The translations under genes and the position numbers were made by a program. Source: Devosia sp. Root436 (GTDB lineage Bacteria; Pseudomonadota; Alphaproteobacteria; Rhizobiales; Devosiaceae). Taken from it: 64,000 nt of DNA. Shown here one piece after another: positions 53,047-61,834 of this stretch (position 1 is its first letter; each line of letters opens with the position of its first letter). The notes beneath the pieces were generated by a model. That model was not told where the DNA came from. It made no database searches and saw only the letters and a list, made by a program, of their open reading frames with translations. The stretch covers positions 124,001 through 188,000 of the forward strand of contig NZ_LMEM01000014.1 of the NCBI RefSeq assembly GCF_001426345.1. Reading direction: 5' to 3'.

Positions 53047-55329
53047 GTGAGCTTGGCGCAGGAAATGTTCGCGATTGCTCCCGCCACGGGGAAAGCGAAT
53101 CTGTCCGCCAGCCAGCTCAAGCTCCTGAGTGGCAAGGCACGCTGGATTTTCCGTGTCGGCGAAGCCGGCTTCCCCACCGTGCCCACCATCGCACTGACCC
53201 GTGCCGCCTGGGAGGCGCTGCAAGGCGAGCGCACCCGACGCGAAACCAAGCTGCGCACCCATTGGGTTGCCTGCCTGTTCAAGCTGGTGGGAAAGGATGC
53301 CAAGCCGCCGACGCTGGTCGTGCGTACGTCGGCAGCGGCGCACAATGGCGGATTGATGCCGGCCAAGGTGGGGATTGCCGCGCCGGCCAATCCTGAAGAT
53401 TCGGTCGATCCGGCACGCCCCCTGGCCAGGGCCATCAAGGCGGCATTCGACAGCTATGGCTTTGGCCAGGGCTGGACCGGCCGCTCGGACGAGGATCGCG
53501 GCAAGCAGATCGTGCTGGTGCAGGCGGCGGCCGATGGCGAGATCGAGCAGTTTTTGACCCGCAATGCGGTAACGGGCGCCATGGGCCCAGCACCGGTCAA
53601 TGGCGCGCCGCTGCCACGCATGTCCGATTCTATCGCCGCTTTGGTCAACCTGCTGGACGCCAAGGCGGGCCGGCATATGAACTGTCTTGTCGCCATCAGG
53701 CGCGGGCAGGTGGAATTCCTCTCGGCACGGCCGGTGCAGGTAACGGCGGCCGCGGAGCTGGAAGCAGCGGTCGATCGCGTCAATCGCAAGATATGGTCGG
53801 CTCAGAATGCCGTGACTCGCGTCGATCCGACCCGGCTGACGCAATTGCTGCATCCAAGGCTGCGCTCCACCGAAGGCGCCGCGCCGATCGCCACCGGGCT
53901 CGGTGTCTCGCCCGGGGCAGCGAGCGGCGCCATCGTCTTCAACCCCGAAGATGCGGCGCGGCTGCGGGCGCGCGGCAAGCACTGTATCCTCGTGGTCAAC
54001 GAAACCGGCCCGGCCGATATCGAAGGCATGAAGGCAGCCACGGGCATCCTGACGGCGCGTGGGGGCATGACTAGCCATGCCGGCGTGATCGCCCGCATCA
54101 CCGGCAAGCCCTGCGTTGCCGGCGTGCGCACGCTGTCGGTGGATACCAATGAAATGGTCTGCCGCATCGGCGACCGCGAATTCCGTAGCGGCGATCGCCT
54201 CACCATCGATGGCAGCGACGGGCAGGTCTATGCCGGGCAGTTGCCGCTGGCCCAGCCCCATATCGGCGGCGCCATCGGTACGCTGCTCGGCTGGTCCGAT
54301 GCCAGCCGCAAAATCTCGGTGCGAACCAATGCCGAGACGGTCGAATCGGCCATGACGGCGCTGAGCTTCGGTGCCGAGGGCATCGGGCTGGCGCGGTCCG
54401 AGCATATGTTCTTTTCACCCGAGCGCATGGTGGCCTTGCGCCGCGTTATCCTCAGCGAGGACGAGGAGGATCGCAGCCGGGCCATCAACGGGCTGGTCGA
54501 TTATCAGACGGGTGACTATTCGGCTTTGTTCTCGACAATGAACGGCCTGCCGGTGACGGTGCGGCTATTCGATCCGCCGCTGCACGAATTCCTGCCGCGC
54601 AGCGAGGAAGAGATCGAGGAAACGGCGGCTTCCCTCGGGCTTGCGGTGCGTGCCCTGCGGATAAACCTGGAACGGATCGCCGAGATCAACCCAATGCTCG
54701 GCCATCGCGGCGTGCGGCTGGCCATAACCTATCCCGAAATGCTGCAGATGCAGATGCAGGCGCTGATGGCCGGTGTCCGCGCCGCCAGCGAGACCCAGAC
54801 CGAACCGGTGGCGGTTGAGGTTATGGTGCCCTTCGTCTCCACCGCCAGCGAGGTTGGCTGGGTGCGCGACCGGGTCAACGCCATTGCCGCCAATTCGGGA
54901 CTGCTGCGTACCGATCGGGTCAAGTTTTCCTTCGGCACCATGATCGAGCTGCCCCGCGCCTGCCTGCGCGCCGGTGACATCGCCCAGATGGTGGACTTTT
55001 TCTCCTTTGGCACCAATGACCTGACCCAGACGACCTTCGGCATCTCCCGCGACGACGCGCCAACCTTCCTTGCCGCCTACCAGCGCAAGGGCATCTATGA
55101 GCGCGACCCCTTCGTCAGCATTGACGAAAAGGGCGTGGGCGAGATGATCGCCATTGCCATCGAGCGGGGCAGGGCCGCCAATCCTGGGCTCAAGATCGGC
55201 ATCTGCGGCGAACATGCCGGCGATCCGGCATCGCTGAAATTCTTTGCCGGTTTGGGCGTCGACTATGTCAGTTGCTCACCCTATCGTGTCCCGGTTGCAC
55301 GGCTGACGCTGGCGCAGGCTTCTGCTTAA
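53047..55329 (+). CDS. PPDK-like PEP-utilising protein with degenerate ATP-grasp half
   Basis: Protein of 760 residues, about 110 shorter than pyruvate phosphate dikinase (about 875). The phosphohistidine domain is intact (ARGGMTSHAGVIAR, H344), as is the PEP/pyruvate barrel: GIGLARSEHMFF, VRLFDPPLHEFLP, NPMLGHRGVRL, GTNDLTQTTFG and GICGEHAGDP. The N-terminal ATP-grasp part is eroded: the metal-binding D-x-E motif and the Q of the LQTR-type strand are missing (NCLVAIRRGQVEFLSARP instead). It may lack ATP/AMP-linked phosphotransfer and act with another donor or as a regulator. GTG at 53047 has AAGGAC upstream. Confidence 0.88.
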   Translation: MSLAQEMFAIAPATGKANLSASQLKLLSGKARWIFRVGEAGFPTVPTIALTRAAWEALQGERTRRETKLRTHWVACLFKLVGKDAKPPTLVVRTSAAAHNGGLMPAKVGIAAPANPEDSVDPARPLARAIKAAFDSYGFGQGWTGRSDEDRGKQIVLVQAAADGEIEQFLTRNAVTGAMGPAPVNGAPLPRMSDSIAALVNLLDAKAGRHMNCLVAIRRGQVEFLSARPVQVTAAAELEAAVDRVNRKIWSAQNAVTRVDPTRLTQLLHPRLRSTEGAAPIATGLGVSPGAASGAIVFNPEDAARLRARGKHCILVVNETGPADIEGMKAATGILTARGGMTSHAGVIARITGKPCVAGVRTLSVDTNEMVCRIGDREFRSGDRLTIDGSDGQVYAGQLPLAQPHIGGAIGTLLGWSDASRKISVRTNAETVESAMTALSFGAEGIGLARSEHMFFSPERMVALRRVILSEDEEDRSRAINGLVDYQTGDYSALFSTMNGLPVTVRLFDPPLHEFLPRSEEEIEETAASLGLAVRALRINLERIAEINPMLGHRGVRLAITYPEMLQMQMQALMAGVRAASETQTEPVAVEVMVPFVSTASEVGWVRDRVNAIAANSGLLRTDRVKFSFGTMIELPRACLRAGDIAQMVDFFSFGTNDLTQTTFGISRDDAPTFLAAYQRKGIYERDPFVSIDEKGVGEMIAIAIERGRAANPGLKIGICGEHAGDPASLKFFAGLGVDYVSCSPYRVPVARLTLAQASA

Positions 55330-55404
55330 ATAGCGAAGCGACGATCCCCATATGAAGGGGACCAGCCGGCATCTGCCGGCGCAAAAGGGATGGGGCATAC
55401 CGAC

Positions 55405-55962
55405 GTGAAATTTTTGCCGGTTCTGGCGCTGCTGCCGCTGCTGACTATTTCCACTCCGGCCGTGATGGCCCAGCCAACCGGCTCCCAATGCAGCGCGATC
55501 GCTGATGATGCCGGCCGCCTGGCTTGCTTTGATGCGGCCTTTGCCGCGCCGGCGGCGGGCACCGATGCCGCGCTGGTGGTCCTCGAATCCGAACAGCTTA
55601 TCCCCGCCCGGCCCAATGGCCGCGAGGCAGCGACGATCACGGTTGCGTGCGATGCCGGGGTGCTGACGGTCGCCTTCGCTTTTGCCGGCAATACCATGTC
55701 GGCACTGGGCAACGATGCGGGCATCACCTGGCAGTTCGACTTGCAGGCCGCGCGGAGTCGCACCCTGCCGGTCAATGCCGAAAATACCGCGATCCTGCTC
55801 AATAACACCGCCGATTCATTGGCCTTTATCCAGAGCGTGGCCGGCGCGACCAACCTCACCGTGCGGGTCACGCCGGTCAGTTCGCGCTCGCTCACCGTGC
55901 GCTATCGGGTCGATGCCTTTGCCGACCAGGTTGCGCCGGTCCGGGGCGCCTGCGGCGTCTGA
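55405..55962 (+). CDS. Secreted VasI/TagO-like protein
   Basis: Exported protein of 185 residues. The signal peptide FLPVLALLPLLTISTPAVMA is followed by CSAIADDAGRLACFDAAF, a cysteine-pair motif found at the start of VasI/TagO (type VI secretion-associated) proteins, and the C-terminal RVTPVSSRSLTVRYRVDAF fits as well. No type VI genes lie in the window, so a secretion role is not implied. GTG at 55405 has GGGATGGGG at a good distance; an ATG at 55390 is an alternative. Confidence 0.72.
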   Translation: MKFLPVLALLPLLTISTPAVMAQPTGSQCSAIADDAGRLACFDAAFAAPAAGTDAALVVLESEQLIPARPNGREAATITVACDAGVLTVAFAFAGNTMSALGNDAGITWQFDLQAARSRTLPVNAENTAILLNNTADSLAFIQSVAGATNLTVRVTPVSSRSLTVRYRVDAFADQVAPVRGACGV

Positions 55963-56142
55963 CGTCTGCAGCAGAACCGCCGGTCACATTCCTGCCAGGC
56001 CCTCGCCATGGTTAACCCATTGCTGCGCCTCAAAGCCTGTTTACGCACCGCTAACCCTAATCAGACATCATAGCTGATATCGGCATTTTAGCGTCACTTT
56101 CGCCGATCAGTAGTTTTGTTGCGTAGCGTTGAGTAGCGTTTG

Positions 56143-57183
56143 ATGGCCTCTTCCCACCGGTCGGTGCGTTCGCGCCCGGCTAGAGCGGTTCGCCGACATC
56201 CCTTCACCAGGTTGCTGGTCGTCGGGATTTTTTGTGGCCTCGGCTATGTCGGGCTCACCAACGGCGCCTTCGGCCCCGCTGCCGACCTCGCTGACGCCAT
56301 GCCGTCCGATGTCGATCTTGTCGCTGCGAGCATTTCCTGGTCGGGCGTCGATCCGGTCATTACCGGTTCGGTCGACCACCTGTTCGAAACGGCGAGCTTC
56401 ACCGGCCCCAACCGGGCCGAGAAAACCGATCGCAAGCGGCCGCCGGTCGACGTGCTCGCCATTTCCCGCAGCTTTGCAGAGGTCCGTGTCCGTCTCGCCG
56501 CTTTGCGTGGCGGACCCGCCGATCCGGCGGCCCTTGGGCAGTCGCGCATCGCCGACGCGGCCATCGAGGCGACCGGCGATGTCGAGATCGGGCCGCGCAT
56601 GTCGGTGGCGTCGATCGATCCGTCCACCGCTGCGGCGCTCGACGCCATTGCCGGCATCGCGCCGGAGATGAGCACGCCAATGCCTGTCATGGCCTCCGAG
56701 AAACTTGCCTATGCCCGCGCCACGGCCCCGGTCACCGGCGGCTTCTCGACCGGCACGGTGATGCAGGTATCGGACAAGGAATTGTGGTGCCTGGCGACGG
56801 CGATCTATTTTGAAGCCCGCGGGGAAAGCTATCGCGGGCAGGTGGCCGTGGCCCAGGTCGTGCTCAACCGCGTCAAGGACTACCGCTATCCCGATACGAT
56901 CTGCGGCGTGGTGTTCCAGAACCAGAGCCGGCGCAATTCCTGCCAGTTCTCCTTCGCCTGCGACGGCATTCCCGAGACGATCAACGATCGCCAGTCCTGG
57001 GCGCAGGCAGAGGATATCGCCAGGCGCTACACCGATGGCCAGCTCTACCTGACCGAAGTCGGCGACGCGACGCACTACCACGCCAGCTATGTCCGGCCGG
57101 CCTGGGCACCCCGCATGACCAAGGTTACCCAGATCGGATTGCACATTTTCTACAAGTTCAAGCGCGGTTGGCTGTTCGGCTAG
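56143..57183 (+). CDS. SleB/CwlJ-type cell wall hydrolase
   Basis: Predicted peptidoglycan hydrolase of 346 residues. One N-terminal membrane helix (TRLLVVGIFCGLGYVGL) anchors it; a low-complexity stretch of about 170 residues leads to a Hydrolase_2 domain at about 205-340. Typical motifs are WCLATAIYFEARGES with the catalytic E, AQVVLNRVKD, and THYHASYVRPAW. In spore formers SleB is a germination lytic enzyme; in alphaproteobacteria the domain serves in wall remodelling. It lies downstream of the PPDK-like locus, as in related genomes. Confidence 0.92.
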   Translation: MASSHRSVRSRPARAVRRHPFTRLLVVGIFCGLGYVGLTNGAFGPAADLADAMPSDVDLVAASISWSGVDPVITGSVDHLFETASFTGPNRAEKTDRKRPPVDVLAISRSFAEVRVRLAALRGGPADPAALGQSRIADAAIEATGDVEIGPRMSVASIDPSTAAALDAIAGIAPEMSTPMPVMASEKLAYARATAPVTGGFSTGTVMQVSDKELWCLATAIYFEARGESYRGQVAVAQVVLNRVKDYRYPDTICGVVFQNQSRRNSCQFSFACDGIPETINDRQSWAQAEDIARRYTDGQLYLTEVGDATHYHASYVRPAWAPRMTKVTQIGLHIFYKFKRGWLFG

Positions 57184-57626
57184 CGGGTGGAGCCGTAGTA
57201 GTAGAAAGAGCCGGCATTTCCGGTGCTGAAGGACGACCAGCGGCCATTGGTCCAGTAGCGAAAGAAATTGCGGTCGGGCTCGGCGGCCTCCACACTTATC
57301 CCCGGATACTGGATGTGGCTGGAGAACATCGCGTCGGTGGAATAAGTACCCGATGCGGTGGTGGTGATGGTGACGTAGCTGACCTTGCCGGCCTCGACCT
57401 TCTTGACCCTGACGGTGGAGAGCGGATCGGTGGCGACAGAGGCGTCATAATCGACGGCGTAGTCGCGATCCTCGTATTTCACCAGGCTTGCTGCATCGAC
57501 GCCGGTTGCGGCGAATTCATCGCCAAAGGCCTCGAAAACCATGCCTGGCCCGATGGCCGCGAGAGCGGTGGCGCAGATGGCGCCGACAGTCATGCCGAGC
57601 AGGAGGTGGCGATCTGGCAGGTTCAT
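57180..57626 (-). CDS. Exported or anchored protein of unknown function
   Basis: Protein of 148 residues with an N-terminal hydrophobic segment (HLLLGMTVGAICATALAAIG), probably a signal anchor, and a beta-rich C-terminal half with many Tyr/Ser/Thr (SYVTITTTASGTYSTDAMF, then GSFYYYGSTR). No family is recognised. The stop overlaps the SleB stop by four bases in convergent arrangement. Confidence 0.7.
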   Translation of the reverse strand: MNLPDRHLLLGMTVGAICATALAAIGPGMVFEAFGDEFAATGVDAASLVKYEDRDYAVDYDASVATDPLSTVRVKKVEAGKVSYVTITTTASGTYSTDAMFSSHIQYPGISVEAAEPDRNFFRYWTNGRWSSFSTGNAGSFYYYGSTR

Positions 57627-57753
57627 GGCGTTCCGTCCCGAAATGAAGCGAATGGCAACATTGTCTTAACGGTTTAGAAACCATACCGGCCCGGCCAGGG
57701 CAAAGTTGATCCTCGGTTAGGGTTAATCCCCACAGGGGCCAAGCCCTTGGCCG

Positions 57754-58356
57754 CTAGACCGAAAGTGCCTCGAAGGCCGCGATGAAGCGGTCATGCGCCT
57801 CGCGCGTCGGCCAGGGCCGGATCAGCCGGTCGAAGGCGTCGACGTCGAAGGCCGGGAGGCTGGGCTCACCGAAGAACTTGCGGGCTTCCGCATCCTCGAA
57901 ACCGGCCAGGTGGATGGCCTCGAAAAAGGCAGCTTCCCGGTCGGCTTTCTTGACCTGCCTGGCCAGCGCCGCCGGCATGGCAGCGGGCAATGAGAAGCGC
58001 AGGTAGATGGCCGACAGCAGGCGGTTTTCGACGTCTTTATAATTGCCGCCCATGGCCGCCTTGAAGGGCGAGATGATATCACCCATCACATATTCGGGCG
58101 CGTCATGCAGCAGGGCCTGGGCCTGAGAAACGGAATCGCAATCGGGGCTGTGGGCGCGGAATAACTCGAGCACCAGCACCGAATGCTGGGCCACCGAAAA
58201 CGGGTAATCCCCCTCGGTCTGCCCGTTCCAGCGGGCGACGCGGGCCAGGCCATGGGCGATGTCGGAGAGCTCGACATCCATCGGCGAGGGATCGAGAATA
58301 TCGAGCCGGCGGCCCGACAACATACGTTGCCAGGCGCGTGCGCTAGTGCGTGCCAT
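57754..58356 (-). CDS. HD-domain hydrolase (YfbR-like)
   Basis: Metal-dependent phosphohydrolase of 200 residues. The metal-binding histidines are in SVAQHSVLV and ALLHDAPEYVMGDIISPFK; the latter is the HD pair typical of YfbR-type 5'-deoxynucleotidases. Length and layout match the family. It is followed by ygfZ upstream on the same strand with about 97 bases between; substrate is inferred only. Confidence 0.88.
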   Translation of the reverse strand: MARTSARAWQRMLSGRRLDILDPSPMDVELSDIAHGLARVARWNGQTEGDYPFSVAQHSVLVLELFRAHSPDCDSVSQAQALLHDAPEYVMGDIISPFKAAMGGNYKDVENRLLSAIYLRFSLPAAMPAALARQVKKADREAAFFEAIHLAGFEDAEARKFFGEPSLPAFDVDAFDRLIRPWPTREAHDRFIAAFEALSV

Positions 58357-58452
58357 CGGTCCCCAAAGGCTAACAGACTGTTAGCATCGACAGTAGCATC
58401 AGGGCTCGATTCGCAGAACTGTGGCGACTCTTCCGAGCGCGCCCGACTTGTA

Positions 58453-59292
58453 CTATTCGACCATTTCGCTCTCGCCAAAGGCGTAGGTCGCCCAGACCGG
58501 AAGGGCAACATTCACCTTCTTGCCGGCCACCGTCACCGCTTCGGGATCGGTAATCCGGTCGAGCCTGAGAATGGCGACGGCCGCGCCATCGACCACTTGG
58601 CCGAGCGTGCCGGCCTCGCGGCCATTGGCAAGGACCGGGGTGCCGGCGGGGGCGTCCACGCCCAGGACGATAACCGGGCGGCGGCGGGCGGTGCCGCGAT
58701 GCTTCATGCGGGAAACGACTTCCTGGCCGACATAGCAGCCTTTCGCGAAGTCGATGCCGTCGAGGATATCGAGGCCGATATCGTGGGCGAAGGCGTCATT
58801 GGCTGGGAAGTCATTGCCCTGATGGGCGATGCCGGCGCCGATGCGCTCGGCCTGGTAGAAGGCGTCGTTCTGCACCCAGTCCGCAGTGGTCTCGATGGGG
58901 GCGATGGCACGCCAGCCCAGATCGATCGGGCCCATGCGGTCGGTATGCCTTATGCCTGATGGCTCTTCATCCTGCGCGAAGCCGACGCGATGGGTTTCCC
59001 GCAGGTCATCGATCTCGGCCTTGGCGCGAAGCCGATACATCTTCATGCGCTTGAAGAAGTCGTCGGCCACGGACTGATGCACGTCCACCCAGATGCCATC
59101 TTCGGCATGGCCGGCCAGTCCCTCGGCCAGAATCTTGCCCTGGGGCGACAGCAGGGCCCAGGCCGCGGCAACCTCGCCTTCGCCAGTGCCCGCGCCGGGA
59201 ATTTCACCGGTCACCACATCGTTGAGCAGCCTATGCGCATCGGGACCGGAGAAACGGAACAGCGCACGGTCGGCGCGCAGATGGATGGTCAT
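58453..59292 (-). CDS. ygfZ: Folate-binding protein YgfZ
   Basis: GcvT-like folate-binding protein of 279 residues that supports repair or assembly of Fe-S enzymes. The signature KGCYVGQEVVSRMKHRG holds the conserved cysteine. The start at 59292 (MTIHLRADRALFRFSG) is clear, as the open frame upstream is not protein-like. Neighbouring genes give no functional hint, but several Fe-S enzymes (mutY, ispH, radical SAM) are within the window. Confidence 0.94.
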   Translation of the reverse strand: MTIHLRADRALFRFSGPDAHRLLNDVVTGEIPGAGTGEGEVAAAWALLSPQGKILAEGLAGHAEDGIWVDVHQSVADDFFKRMKMYRLRAKAEIDDLRETHRVGFAQDEEPSGIRHTDRMGPIDLGWRAIAPIETTADWVQNDAFYQAERIGAGIAHQGNDFPANDAFAHDIGLDILDGIDFAKGCYVGQEVVSRMKHRGTARRRPVIVLGVDAPAGTPVLANGREAGTLGQVVDGAAVAILRLDRITDPEAVTVAGKKVNVALPVWATYAFGESEMVE

Positions 59293-59383
59293 GATCTTCT
59301 TGGCTCCGGACGGGACCAAGACATGGCGCAGTGCGGCATGATTTTCAAGAACGCGACTGCGGTGGGCAGCGCGGGGAAATGGA

Positions 59384-59671
59384 CTAGTCGAATTTGCCGG
59401 GCCAAAGCCTTGCCGTGTGAACGACAGCCAGAATTTCAACCCTTTTGGTGACGCGATAGACGATGATGTAGGGCAAATCCCCCAACACGCGCTCGCGCGT
59501 GCCCAACGCCCGCCCCATGCGCCCAATCATCGGATTACCGGCCAGCAGCCGATTGGGGCGCTCCGTAAGCGCAATGGCCAGGTCATAGGCCGCGGCCGGG
59601 CTGTCCTGCGCGACAAAGTACTGGATTTCTTCAAGGTGAAGGAGGGCGGTTCGCGTCCAGGCGACCTGCAT
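59384..59671 (-). CDS. RelE/ParE-family toxin
   Basis: Type II toxin of 95 residues. VAWTRTALLHLEEIQYFVAQ at the N-terminus and the core GRALGTRERVLGDLPYIIVY, followed by VEILAVVHTARLWP, match ParE. Its ATG shares one base with the antitoxin stop (TAATG), so translation is coupled. ParE toxins inhibit gyrase whereas RelE cut mRNA; which applies here is not decidable, although the sequence resembles ParE more. Confidence 0.92.
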   Translation of the reverse strand: MQVAWTRTALLHLEEIQYFVAQDSPAAAYDLAIALTERPNRLLAGNPMIGRMGRALGTRERVLGDLPYIIVYRVTKRVEILAVVHTARLWPGKFD

Positions 59672-59907
59672 TATGCGGGACGGTACTTGTTCACAGCGGC
59701 GGTAAGCTCGTCATCGGTGGCAAAAGCATCGCTGTCCGCGTCGGCCAGGCCAGCGGCAACCTGCTCCAGAAAACGCTCTTGCCATTCCAGCGAATGACCA
59801 TTTTCGAGAGCGTCGGCAATGACCTGCGAAGGCGACAGGCTGGACCGGGCCGCAATGGCATCGACGCGGGCTTTCAGATCGTCTGCAATATCGAGCGTGA
59901 TCGTCAT
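59671..59907 (-). CDS. ParD/CopG-type antitoxin
   Basis: Ribbon-helix-helix protein of 78 residues. MTITLDIADDLKARVDAIAA is the DNA-binding strand and helix, SPSQVIADALENG the second helix, and the C-terminal acidic tail would bind the toxin. It is the first gene of the pair, as usual. ATG at 59907 is preferred, since the longer frame adds residues not seen in such antitoxins. Confidence 0.9.
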   Translation of the reverse strand: MTITLDIADDLKARVDAIAARSSLSPSQVIADALENGHSLEWQERFLEQVAAGLADADSDAFATDDELTAAVNKYRPA

Positions 59908-59968
59908 GGGAGCATCATGCCAGCTTTGGCGGGCGAAGGAAATCGATGCTTCCACCCAGCGCCCGCAT

Positions 59969-60523
59969 TCAATCGCCCGCCACGAATGCCTGCCATTCGC
60001 CGTCGGGGCCGATATAGACGCGCCACCAGAACCAGCCGCCGAACTGGTGCATGTCTTCGAGCTGTTCGGGGGTGATCAGGCGGTAGGCGTCGACACTCTG
60101 TTCGGGGGTGAGGTTTTCGATGTCCGCGAGCGCGAGATAGGGCCAGACATAACTGGGCGCATCACTGGAGGCGCCCAGCACGGCATAGGGCATTTCCAGC
60201 AGGTTACGCAGCAGAGCCAGCATCTGACGGCCCTCGGGGTCGGCTGATTGTTCCCTAAGATAGGCCACCGGATCGTCGGGCAGGCCGAAGCTGACATTGG
60301 GCGGTGCCTCCTGCGCGTCCATGATGGCGCGCAGGCTTTCGATGTCGCCGGTTCGCGTCGCTTCGATCAACTGCTGGCGCTTGAGACGCACCGGCGCGGG
60401 CAGCGCGGCCAGGTCATCGCTGACCACCATGTCGGCATAGGGGTCGTATTGGGCTTCATCCTGCGCCAGGGCGGCCGGCGTGAACAACAGCAAGGCGCTG
60501 AGCATGGTCGCGATGAGGCGCAT
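59969..60523 (-). CDS. Secreted protein of unknown function
   Basis: Exported protein of 184 residues with a signal peptide (RLIATMLSALLLFTPAALAQ). The mature part has LIEATRTGDIESLRAIMDAQ, an ankyrin-like helix pair, and a Trp/Phe-rich end (QFGGWFWWRVYIGPDGEWQA). I chose ATG at 60523, with GGGAGA upstream. No named family is recognised; similar proteins seem to be restricted to related bacteria. Confidence 0.75.
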   Translation of the reverse strand: MRLIATMLSALLLFTPAALAQDEAQYDPYADMVVSDDLAALPAPVRLKRQQLIEATRTGDIESLRAIMDAQEAPPNVSFGLPDDPVAYLREQSADPEGRQMLALLRNLLEMPYAVLGASSDAPSYVWPYLALADIENLTPEQSVDAYRLITPEQLEDMHQFGGWFWWRVYIGPDGEWQAFVAGD

Positions 60524-60593
60524 GGTCGAATCTCCCGGTAGCGGACGATTCGAGACTAGCACGAAGGTCGTGCCGGTTCTGAGGCAGACCGGC

Positions 60594-60872
60594 CTATTGC
60601 AGGATGCGGTCGAGGTTGTATTCGCCGGAGCGGATGCGGTCGGGCAGCAGGGCAATGAGATCGGCGGTGGCCTCGTCGCCGTGCATCTTGACGAAGGTGG
60701 CAAGGGCCGCGAACAGCGAGGCATGCGCCAGCGACGCGCTCTGCACACCATCGTCCTCGGCACAATTCCAGGCTTCGGCCAGGTATTCGAGCGCCAATTG
60801 CCGTTCGCCCTGCTCGCGGTCGAAGACGGCAGCCCCGGACGCGGGTGCAAACATGGTTTTGCTCGTGGTCAT
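60594..60872 (-). CDS. Small conserved helical protein, unknown
   Basis: Cytosolic protein of 92 residues, mostly helical (QLALEYLAEAWNCAEDDGVQ then ASLAHASLFAALATFVKMHG). ATG at 60872 is chosen because upstream codons are not protein-like. No motif is recognised. It lies 70 bases upstream of the secreted-protein gene on the same strand. Confidence 0.65.
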   Translation of the reverse strand: MTTSKTMFAPASGAAVFDREQGERQLALEYLAEAWNCAEDDGVQSASLAHASLFAALATFVKMHGDEATADLIALLPDRIRSGEYNLDRILQ

Positions 60873-60988
60873 GACGCTGGGGGTAGCATGAAGGGGGCAG
60901 GCGGGCGCGCAGGAAGTAACCCGAAGGTTAACAGGCGGTGCGCGATTGTACGGAGAGGCCCGCATGTAAGCGGGGAATCGTCCCTCGC

Positions 60989-61354
60989 CTATTCGGCAAA
61001 GCGCGTATGGATGTCGCGCGCGATGCGCTCGGCCTCGACCAATAGGCGCGTCAGGGCCTCGCGCGCGGCCGGCGTGCAGGCGCGGTGGAAGCGCGAATAG
61101 GCGGTGTAGCCGACGTTGAATGCGCCGGCGAGGCGCTGGCGCCGGTCTTCGTCAGGCTCGTCCAACGTGATGAGCTCGGCCATCTGGGCGCGCCAATCCT
61201 CGGTGCCGGCTTCGCAGAGCGGCTGCAGGAAGTAGAGGCTGCCCATGATCTCGGCGAGCCGCTCCATCTGCCGCTGATAAGGCGGATCGATGGCGAAGAC
61301 CGGGGCGGTGCCCAGGGCAAGCAGCAGGGCGATGGCGAGGCGGATGCGCTTCAT
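60989..61354 (-). CDS. TIGR02301 family secreted protein
   Basis: Secreted protein of 121 residues, matching the alphaproteobacterial TIGR02301 (DUF2385) family. The signal peptide is KRIRLAIALLLALGTAPVFA; the mature part is a helix-rich domain with RLAEIMGSLYFLQPLCEAG and FNVGYTAYSRFHRACTPAAR, whose two cysteines could pair. Role unknown. It lies 12 bases after the Nudix stop and is probably co-transcribed with it, as in relatives. Confidence 0.92.
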   Translation of the reverse strand: MKRIRLAIALLLALGTAPVFAIDPPYQRQMERLAEIMGSLYFLQPLCEAGTEDWRAQMAELITLDEPDEDRRQRLAGAFNVGYTAYSRFHRACTPAAREALTRLLVEAERIARDIHTRFAE

Positions 61355-61366
61355 GGCGATTGCTTA

Positions 61367-61768
61367 TCACCCTTGCGCCAGAACTGCGAAGGCTCTCGCA
61401 AGCACGTCATCGAGGCGGCTGGTGGTGCGCAGGGCGATGAGGGCCGCCGGGTCGAGCCATTTGTGGTCGGCGATCTCGTCGGAGGCACGCAACTGGCCCG
61501 AGAAATCGCGTGTGGCAAAGACCGCCAGCCGGAATGTGCCATCGCGGCCGAGCGGCTGCACCAGTACGGGCCTGGGATTGCGGATGGTGAGGCCCACCTC
61601 CTCCGATATTTCACGAGTGGCGCATTGCTCGATGGTTTCGCCCGGCTCGATGCGGCCGCCGGGCAGGGTCCACAGATGCTGATAGGGCGCATAGGCGCGC
61701 TTGATCAGCAGCACCTTGCCGTCGCGGACGAGGGCGACGCTGGCGGCGTTGGGAACGTCTTCGGTCAC
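61367..61768 (-). CDS. Nudix hydrolase
   Basis: Nucleoside-diphosphate-linked hydrolase of 133 residues. The Nudix box (GX5EX7REUXEEXGU) lies at about 37-59: GGRIEPGE followed by REISEEVGL. Substrate is not predictable from sequence; ADP-ribose or nucleotide sanitation are usual. It is divergent from the SRAP gene and upstream of the TIGR02301 gene. Confidence 0.94.
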   Translation of the reverse strand: MTEDVPNAASVALVRDGKVLLIKRAYAPYQHLWTLPGGRIEPGETIEQCATREISEEVGLTIRNPRPVLVQPLGRDGTFRLAVFATRDFSGQLRASDEIADHKWLDPAALIALRTTSRLDDVLARAFAVLAQG

Positions 61769-61834
61769 TTGTGGCTCATTTGCGATTCGGACAGGTGCAG
61801 ACTACCTGTTGTTTGCTGATTCAGGAGTGCGACC

